Origin: Alcaligenaceae bacterium
Lineage (GTDB): Bacteria; Pseudomonadota; Gammaproteobacteria; Burkholderiales; Burkholderiaceae_B
Assembly (NCBI GenBank): GCA_947380655.1
Contig: CANCRX010000137.1
Location: 1-5,992 of the forward strand
Reading direction: 5' to 3'
DNA: 5,992 nt
The notes beneath the pieces are model-generated. The model was not told where the DNA came from, did not search any database, and was given only the letters and a program-made list of their open reading frames with translations. Below are positions 1-4,522 of the stretch, in pieces (position 1 is the first letter of the stretch; the number at the start of each line of letters is the position of its first letter). Position numbers and translations under genes: made by a program.

Positions 1-132
1 GATCGCACGCATCGTAGCGATGGTCGCATTGATTTTGCCAACGCCGGAGTAATAAACGCCTACGCCAGACGGGAGCTTAGCGGCATCCAGCTCCATGTCT
101 AGTGCGGTAATAACAATGATATTAGTTTGCAT
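1..132 (-). CDS. MTA/SAH nucleosidase-like protein, N-terminal part (cut by window edge)
   Basis: Only the first 44 codons are present; the gene runs off the left edge. The translation begins MQTNIIVITALDMELDAAK and continues with a GVGVYYSGVGKINAT segment. This is the typical start of the phosphorylase/nucleosidase superfamily: a first beta strand ending in an acidic pair, then the Gly-rich G-x-G-K-x-N-A motif that contacts the ribose or purine. Family members such as 5'-methylthioadenosine/S-adenosylhomocysteine nucleosidase hydrolyse these by-products of methyl transfer and polyamine synthesis in the cytoplasm. The ATG at 132-130 is preceded by AGGA (minus strand, 141-138) five bases upstream, a good ribosome binding site. 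There is an in-frame ATG at 96-94, but residues before it fit the family, so the upstream start is preferred. The catalytic residues further on are not visible, so the exact substrate is uncertain; futalosine or general purine-nucleoside members remain possible. Confidence 0.8.
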   Translation of the reverse strand, partial: MQTNIIVITALDMELDAAKLPSGVGVYYSGVGKINATIATMRAI

Positions 133-137
133 AGCAA

Positions 138-141
138 TCCT
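138..141 (-). promoter_or_regulatory. Ribosome binding site of the nucleosidase gene
   Basis: On the minus strand the bases read AGGA, five bases before the ATG at 132-130. This site is what fixes the start of the truncated nucleosidase gene. It also argues that the neighbouring plus-strand gene does not begin as early as position 95. Confidence 0.55.
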
Positions 142-158
142 GTTTTCAGCTACCCTAT

Positions 159-168
159 ATCATATGAT
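159..168. repeat. 10-bp perfect palindrome at the divergent gene start region
   Basis: The bases ATCATATGAT are self-complementary. They lie between the nucleosidase start (132, minus) and the start region of the small CxxC/His protein gene. The minus-strand reading also contains TATGAT, one base off the sigma-70 -10 consensus, but I see no convincing -35 partner. The position suits an operator, yet the sequence does not match the Zur consensus I know from enterobacteria, and a 10-bp palindrome of A/T-rich bases can arise by chance. Confidence 0.2.
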
Positions 169-574
169 GACTTCCACATATCCAGGTGCACGAGATTTCC
201 CCCGCCTATTGCGGGTGGTTATCGTCGCGTGCGCTTTGATTACGCTGTTAATCATGCAAGCTTCTGTGCTCAAGCACGTCTATGAGCATCTTGCCAGTTC
301 TCACAATAGACTGTCATCACTCTCGGTGCATTCAGAATTTGATAACGAATTAAATCCTAGTGCATCGATCAATACTTTTCAGACTGAGTTGCCGCAGGGG
401 GTGACCTGCCAGAAATGCCTCGAAGACGTTGCGCATGCGTTCGTCTTGCCTAGTATTGCCCAGTTTTCTCATGCTGATCTAGCTCATGAGATGGTAAAAG
501 CAGCCTTACCTTTTAACCTTCCTTTTTTATCTCCAGAGCGCGCCAATCAGCGTGCGCCTCCCTTGGTCTCCTAA
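164..574 (+). CDS. Small membrane-anchored or exported CxxC/His protein of unknown function (DUF2946-like?)
   Basis: I cannot name this gene with certainty. From the ATG at 164 it has 136 residues. It has a basic N-terminus, one hydrophobic segment (about residues 15-34: an uncleaved anchor or signal peptide), then H-V-Y-E-H right after the membrane, a polar stretch, a C-Q-K-C motif at about 82-85 followed by His 91, further His 103 and 108, and an R-A-P-P tail. A short signal segment, Cys/His cluster and RAPP-type end recall small DUF2946-like periplasmic proteins near metal genes, but this is from memory. It is the first gene of a block continuing with the outer-membrane barrel (57 bases on), metal-binding protein and permease, so a role in periplasmic metal handling is inferred. 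The frame is open back to an ATG at 95, but that would overlap the divergent nucleosidase start; ATGs at 164 and 167 avoid this. No good ribosome binding site is visible for any start; a TTG at 209 or GTG at 215 is also possible. Confidence 0.6.
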   Translation: MMTSTYPGARDFPRLLRVVIVACALITLLIMQASVLKHVYEHLASSHNRLSSLSVHSEFDNELNPSASINTFQTELPQGVTCQKCLEDVAHAFVLPSIAQFSHADLAHEMVKAALPFNLPFLSPERANQRAPPLVS

Positions 575-620
575 GTCATCTATCTAACCGGCACGTTCTG
601 TGCTGTATCGATGCTTAATG

Positions 621-624
621 AGGA
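621..624 (+). promoter_or_regulatory. Ribosome binding site deciding the start of the barrel gene
   Basis: AGGA lies seven bases before the ATG at 632. The earlier in-frame ATG at 611 has no such site and would put seven polar residues ahead of the signal peptide. The start at 632 is therefore chosen. Confidence 0.5.
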
Positions 625-631
625 TCAGGAA

Positions 632-2287
632 ATGATTTCACTACGTGTAATAGCTTGCCGCCTGTGCGCGGTCGCTCTATTTTTTCTTTCATTTATTTTT
701 TCATCTGTTTCATCTGCTCAAAGTGCGCCAAGTGCTGCACCAGGCAGTGTCTCCACCGCTGATTTGGCGAAAATCCAGGAGAGCTTGAATCAGATGCGTG
801 AGTTGTATGAAAAACGTATCAATGCTCTTGAAAATAAAGTTAATACATTACAAAAGCAAAATACCCAGTTAAGTCAGCAGGTTCAGTCGCAGTCAGTGGC
901 TGCGAAATCGTCGACGTCTACGCCGACCTCGTCCGGTACGGCTGCGGTGACGCCTACCGCTGCAACGTCCATCGCTGGATTGGGTCGCTCAAGTAGTGCC
1001 GCCCAGACCAGTGCTGAGCGAACCGCTTCAGCCACGGATGTCGTTGCGTCAGACTCTGCATCAAGTTCGGCAGGTACTCTAAAACCTGTTGCACCATCTC
1101 CCACGCTTGCCCGAGGAATCACCTTGCCCAAGATAGGGGCGGTGACTCCAGAGATATCACTGATTCTTGACGGTAAGTATTCCAGTCAAAGTCAAAATCC
1201 TGAATTACCCATGCGTGGGTTTTTACCTTCAGGGGGAGAAAATATTCCTCGCGGTTTTTCATTGGGGGAGTCTGAGTTAGCACTTGCTGGGACAGTGGAC
1301 AACCTCTTTCGAGCTGAAGCCCGATTTGTGATGTCGCAGAATGAAAACGGGACCAGTTTTGCCGTTGAGGAGGCTTTTTTCGAAACGCTTGGATTGCCTG
1401 AGGGTTTTAAATTGAAGGGCGGTAAGTATTTTTCTGATGTCGGTTATTTAAATAATAAACATCCGCATGAATGGGATTTTGTTGATTTGCCCTTGGCCTA
1501 TCAGGCTTTTTTGGGTGGTCAGCTCAACAATACTGGCGTACAACTCAAATGGGTTGCACCGCTTGAAGACATGTATTTAAGATTCGGTGGTGAATATGCC
1601 CAAGGTGGCTCTTACCCAAATAGCAATAATTACAATCAGAATAAACCACTGCTCGGAACACTGTTTGCAAAAGCAGGTGGGGATATCGGAATTTCCTCGT
1701 CCTGGCAGGGCGGCTTGTCATTTGTGCGAGCGGGTACTGGAAATCGAACGCGCACTTCAGTGCTGAGCGATACGGAAAGTTTTGATTTCAACGGCACTAC
1801 AAATATTTATATTGCCGATTTTGTTTACAAATGGGCACCGAACGGTAACGCTAGTCAGCAAAACCTCAAGCTCCAAGGTGAGTTTTTCTGGAATACGCAA
1901 AACGGCTCGGGAATATTGAACTCCACGCAGCCCTCTGGTGATTGTGACGCTGCATGTATTGGTAACTCTTTTACCAATACACAAAAGGGGTTTTATGCTC
2001 AAGCCATTTATCAGTTTATGCCGCGCTGGCGCATTGGCTATCGTTATGATCAGTTATATAGCGGTAGTTCAAATTATGGCTTTGCACCGGGTGCAATCAG
2101 CAGCGCAACACTTGAATCCTGGAATCCAAACAGAAATACGGTCATGCTTGATTGGGCAAACAGCGAGTATTCAATGTTCAGGCTCCAGCTCGCACGCGAC
2201 ACCTCTCTCGGGCCAGGGCTGACGAATAATCAAGTCTTTCTTCAATACATCATGAGCATTGGTGCGCATGGCGCTCATCGTTACTGA
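632..2287 (+). CDS. Outer-membrane beta-barrel protein with N-terminal coiled coil, probable metal (zinc) uptake porin
   Basis: This is a 551-residue exported protein. Residues 1-29 are a Sec signal peptide (basic start, long hydrophobic core, likely cut after S-S-A). Residues about 44-86 form a Gln/Glu/Leu heptad-like coiled coil. About 87-158 is a Ser/Thr/Ala-rich linker, and from about 172 to the end there are alternating amphipathic strands typical of a beta-barrel, ending in an aromatic residue (Tyr). Motifs such as K-Y-F-S-D-V-G-Y-L-N-N-K-H-P-H and Y-Q-F-M-P-R-W-R-I-G-Y-R-Y-D match, as I remember it, porin-like proteins encoded beside zinc ABC transporters in proteobacteria. I see no TonB box or plug domain, so it is not a ZnuD-type receptor. 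The coiled coil may contact peptidoglycan or form a trimer. A CDAAC pair (438, 442) could form a disulfide in a surface loop. The next gene starts 3 bases after its stop, which implies co-transcription. The substrate is inferred from neighbours only. Confidence 0.75.
   Translation: MISLRVIACRLCAVALFFLSFIFSSVSSAQSAPSAAPGSVSTADLAKIQESLNQMRELYEKRINALENKVNTLQKQNTQLSQQVQSQSVAAKSSTSTPTSSGTAAVTPTAATSIAGLGRSSSAAQTSAERTASATDVVASDSASSSAGTLKPVAPSPTLARGITLPKIGAVTPEISLILDGKYSSQSQNPELPMRGFLPSGGENIPRGFSLGESELALAGTVDNLFRAEARFVMSQNENGTSFAVEEAFFETLGLPEGFKLKGGKYFSDVGYLNNKHPHEWDFVDLPLAYQAFLGGQLNNTGVQLKWVAPLEDMYLRFGGEYAQGGSYPNSNNYNQNKPLLGTLFAKAGGDIGISSSWQGGLSFVRAGTGNRTRTSVLSDTESFDFNGTTNIYIADFVYKWAPNGNASQQNLKLQGEFFWNTQNGSGILNSTQPSGDCDAACIGNSFTNTQKGFYAQAIYQFMPRWRIGYRYDQLYSGSSNYGFAPGAISSATLESWNPNRNTVMLDWANSEYSMFRLQLARDTSLGPGLTNNQVFLQYIMSIGAHGAHRY
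1955..1981. repeat. Perfect inverted repeat, 11-bp arms with 5-base loop, inside the barrel gene
   Basis: The left arm TGTATTGGTAA (1955-1965) and the right arm TTACCAATACA (1971-1981) are exact reverse complements, separated by CTCTT. The transcript could fold into a stable hairpin. No run of T follows on either strand, so it is not a typical intrinsic terminator. It lies in the part of the barrel gene encoding the loop just after the C-D-A-A-C pair, about 310 bases before the metal-binding protein gene. Confidence 0.6.
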
Positions 2288-2290
2288 TTA

Positions 2291-3229
2291 ATGGATACTT
2301 CAATGAAGACAACAACAATAGTCAGATTAACTATTCGTAATCTGTTGATTTTTACCGCTGTGTTATGCACAAGTTATGCCGCGCGCGCTGAGTTGAACGT
2401 TTTTGCAACCGTTCCTGAATGGGGTGCCTTGGCACAAGCCTTAGGGGGCGATCAGGTCAAGGTATTCGTTGCGACCGTCGCCCAGCAAGACCCTCATCAT
2501 ATTCAGGCGCGTCCTTCTCTGATTGCTCGGGCTCGCAACGCAAAGCTCCTGATTGCTACAGGGGCAGAGCTTGAGATCGGCTGGTTGCCGATTGTTCAAA
2601 GAGACTCGGGTAATCGGGCAATCCAGTCCGGTCAGCCAGGTTTTTTCGAGGCGGCTCAATACGTGTCTCTCATGGATATCCCGAGGTCCGTGGATCGAAG
2701 CATGGGAGATGTGCATGCTGAGGGCAATCCGCATATTCAATCTGATCCCAGGAATTTGTTACCGATCGCTCGTGCATTGTCTGCAAGGATGATTGAGCTT
2801 GATCCAGCACAGACTGCGTACTACAACAACATGCTCAATCGTTTTGTCACCGATTGGGAGGCGCGGTTAGTGCAATGGGCAGTGCTAGCGCAACCCTTGC
2901 AAGGCGTGCGTGTATGGGCTCAGCATGACGGCTTTCCTTATATGAATGCCTGGCTGGGTTTAAAACAGATTGGAACGCTGGAACCTCGTCCTGGCGTCGA
3001 GCCTTCGATTGCGTATTTAACGGAAGTATTGCAGCGACAAAAAACAGAACAGGCGCGCATGATTATTGTGGCGGCGTATCTCAGCGACAGTCCTGCCAAA
3101 TGGTTGAGTGAAAAAGCCGGTATACCCGCTGTGATTCTTCCTTTTACTGTTGGCGGAAGTACACAAGCTAAAACACTCGCTGAGCTGTATGACGATACGA
3201 TCAATCTATTGCTCAAAGCACTCAAGTAA
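2291..3229 (+). CDS. Periplasmic metal-binding protein of a zinc/manganese-type ABC transporter (ZnuA/TroA family)
   Basis: This protein captures a divalent metal, probably Zn2+, in the periplasm and hands it to the permease encoded next. It has 312 residues: a signal peptide ending A-R-A before Glu34, then the cluster A-I fold. The canonical metal histidines are visible: His69 or His70 in D-P-H-H-I-Q-A-R-P-S, His148 in G-N-P-H-I-Q-S-D-P, and His212 in A-Q-H-D-G-F-P-Y. The L-E-P-R-P-G-V-E-P-S segment (230-239) is also typical. The fourth ligand, normally an acidic residue near the C-terminus, is not in its usual place: that region reads L-P-F-T-V-G-G (283-289). The His/Asp-rich loop of E. coli ZnuA is absent. 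The start at 2291 lies 3 bases after the barrel gene's stop and would suit translational coupling; an ATG at 2303, with a weak GGA seven bases upstream, would shorten it by four residues. Zinc over manganese is inferred from three His ligands and context. Confidence 0.88.
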   Translation: MDTSMKTTTIVRLTIRNLLIFTAVLCTSYAARAELNVFATVPEWGALAQALGGDQVKVFVATVAQQDPHHIQARPSLIARARNAKLLIATGAELEIGWLPIVQRDSGNRAIQSGQPGFFEAAQYVSLMDIPRSVDRSMGDVHAEGNPHIQSDPRNLLPIARALSARMIELDPAQTAYYNNMLNRFVTDWEARLVQWAVLAQPLQGVRVWAQHDGFPYMNAWLGLKQIGTLEPRPGVEPSIAYLTEVLQRQKTEQARMIIVAAYLSDSPAKWLSEKAGIPAVILPFTVGGSTQAKTLAELYDDTINLLLKALK

Positions 3230-3234
3230 GGAAG
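3228..3234 (+). promoter_or_regulatory. Ribosome binding site of the permease gene
   Basis: AAGGAAG overlaps the stop codon of the metal-binding protein gene. Its AGGA core (3229-3232) is eight bases before the ATG at 3241. It is the strongest ribosome binding site in the operon. Confidence 0.6.
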
Positions 3235-3240
3235 TAGCTC

Positions 3241-4047
3241 ATGACACTGCAGGATGTGATGATCGGTGAGTTTCCCGTTGATATTTTGATTCCGGCAATT
3301 TGTGCAGGTCTGCTGGTCATCGCTACCCACGTTCCTTTAGGGACGCAGGTTTTACAACGTGGGATTATTTTTATTGATCTGGCAATCGCTCAGGTCGCCG
3401 GACTGGGCGCCTATCTGGTGACCATGCTGTTGGGTAAAGAGGCTTCTGCGATCTGGATTCAATGCGGTGCCGTTTGTCTGGCCCTGCTTGCTTCCTGGCT
3501 GCTGGTTGCGACTGAACGATTGAGTGCAAGATATCAAGAGCCAGTTATTGGAATTGTGTTTGCGTTGGCTGCCACGGCAGTCATTCTTTTGCTTGCAAAG
3601 GACCCGCAGGGTGGACAGCATTTGTCTGATCTGCTTGCAGGTCAGATTCTATGGATCAGTCGTGCGCAAATCTTGTACTCCACCATCGCTACTGTTGCCT
3701 TGCTTGTCGCGATGTATGCGTTAAGCGCTCGCCGAGGTGCGTTTTATAGTTTATTTGCGCTTGCCATCACTGTCTCGGTCCAGTTGGTGGGTGTTTATCT
3801 GGTGTTTGCTACGCTCATCATTCCCGCGCTCTCGACCGTCACGCTGCAGTCATCCAGAAAACGAATGGTTGTGAGCTACGCGACAGCCATTATCGGCTAT
3901 GGGTTCGGATTGGTGGGCTCTGCTTTGTTTGATTTACCAACGGGACCATTGATTGTCTGGACCCTGGCCGCGGCAGGCGTGATTAGTTGCTCTCTGAGTC
4001 ACTATTTTGTTGTTTATCTGGGCGGTGTCCAAAAAGTCGCCCGATAA
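3241..4047 (+). CDS. Metal ABC transporter permease (ABC-3 family, ZnuB-like)
   Basis: This is the inner-membrane channel subunit that would move the metal delivered by the upstream binding protein into the cytoplasm. It has 268 residues, the usual family length, with about seven or eight hydrophobic helices (roughly 14-32, 42-65, 71-90, 101-120, 143-161, 166-197, 212-230, 236-259). Family signatures are V-L-Q-R-G-I-I-F-I-D-L-A-I-A-Q (37-51), the conserved Q-L-V-G-V-Y-L-V-F-A-T-L-I-I-P-A (181-196, the usual G-x-x-L-v-x-A-x-L-I-x-P-A element) and D-L-P-T-G-P (231-236). A His in the first helix (His30) and His127 are possible metal contacts, unproven. It follows the binding-protein gene by 11 bases with a strong ribosome binding site. 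Its 3' end overlaps the convergent MgtC-family gene by 65 bases. No ATPase gene lies next to it, so the transporter must be powered by an ATPase encoded outside this window. Confidence 0.88.
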   Translation: MTLQDVMIGEFPVDILIPAICAGLLVIATHVPLGTQVLQRGIIFIDLAIAQVAGLGAYLVTMLLGKEASAIWIQCGAVCLALLASWLLVATERLSARYQEPVIGIVFALAATAVILLLAKDPQGGQHLSDLLAGQILWISRAQILYSTIATVALLVAMYALSARRGAFYSLFALAITVSVQLVGVYLVFATLIIPALSTVTLQSSRKRMVVSYATAIIGYGFGLVGSALFDLPTGPLIVWTLAAAGVISCSLSHYFVVYLGGVQKVAR

Positions 4048-4471
4048 AGCTTTCGAGTCGACCGCCGAGCAGCAACGTAATGAGGATCGCTGTCAGGGCC
4101 AGTAATCCTAAGGCAATTTGTCCTGCGCCAAATGCGGCACCCAGCAGCGCACAGGCCCAGATACTGGCTGCGGTCGTCAGCCCATGTATCCGTCTGGAAC
4201 TATTGTCACGAATAATGACGCCTGCACCAAGAAAACCAATGCCTGTTACCAGTCCCTGCAACACGCGACTGTGAGACTGAGCGTCTGAACCGTTATGTGT
4301 ATCGATCAACAGCATTGCGACTGCCGCCCCAAGTGCCACCAATGAGTGGGTACGAATCCCAGCAGATTTGTGATGAAGCCATCTGTTGAGACCCAAGACT
4401 GTACCGGCAATAATGGCCAGACCTAGTCTTGTCACTAACTCAACGGTAATGTCGTTATAAAAAGTTTGCAT
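3983..4471 (-). CDS. MgtC/SapB-family inner-membrane protein
   Basis: This is a 162-residue protein from the ATG at 4471; a GTG one codon earlier (4474) is an alternative. It has the MgtC/SapB N-terminal domain and little more: R-L-G-L-A-I-I-A-G near residue 16, A-G-I-R-T-H-S-L-V-A-L-G-A (37-49), G-I-G-F-L-G-A-G-V-I-I-R (77-88) and G-L-T-T-A-A-S-I-W (97-105), with four or five membrane helices. The soluble C-terminal domain of the 230-residue Salmonella MgtC is missing, as in SapB-type members; instead a short hydrophilic Ser/Asp/Gln-rich tail ends the protein. The usual G-x-E-R motif reads G-L-N-R. Family members are linked to growth in low magnesium and to control of ATP synthase or membrane potential; the role here cannot be told from sequence. 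It lies downstream of fhs in the same direction, 51 bases after the fhs stop. No clear ribosome binding site is visible. Confidence 0.87.
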   Translation of the reverse strand: MQTFYNDITVELVTRLGLAIIAGTVLGLNRWLHHKSAGIRTHSLVALGAAVAMLLIDTHNGSDAQSHSRVLQGLVTGIGFLGAGVIIRDNSSRRIHGLTTAASIWACALLGAAFGAGQIALGLLALTAILITLLLGGRLESFIGRLFGHRPDKQQNSDSESN

Positions 4472-4522
4472 CACAATGACCAGAGCAAGCAGACACTTCG
4501 CACCATGCTAGCGGCCTGTTTG

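Noticed and set aside
95..163. Upstream extension of the small CxxC/His protein gene to the ATG at 95
   Set aside because: It would overlap the divergent nucleosidase gene and its ribosome binding site, and no suitable ribosome binding site precedes 95.
592..604. Short inverted repeat GCAC / GTGC between the small protein gene and the barrel gene
   Set aside because: Four base pairs without a T-run is too weak for a terminator and does not resemble a known operator.
883..1131. Minus-strand reading frame opposite the barrel gene's linker region
   Set aside because: It lies opposite the Ser/Thr/Ala-rich linker of a well-supported gene; its Val/Ala/Asp-rich product is what such a linker gives on the other strand.
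632..2287. Barrel protein as a TonB-dependent receptor of the ZnuD type
   Set aside because: No TonB box or plug domain is seen, and the N-terminal region is a coiled coil and low-complexity linker.
2938..3330. Minus-strand 130-codon frame across the binding protein and permease genes
   Set aside because: It is opposite two well-supported genes, shows no family motif and spans their junction.
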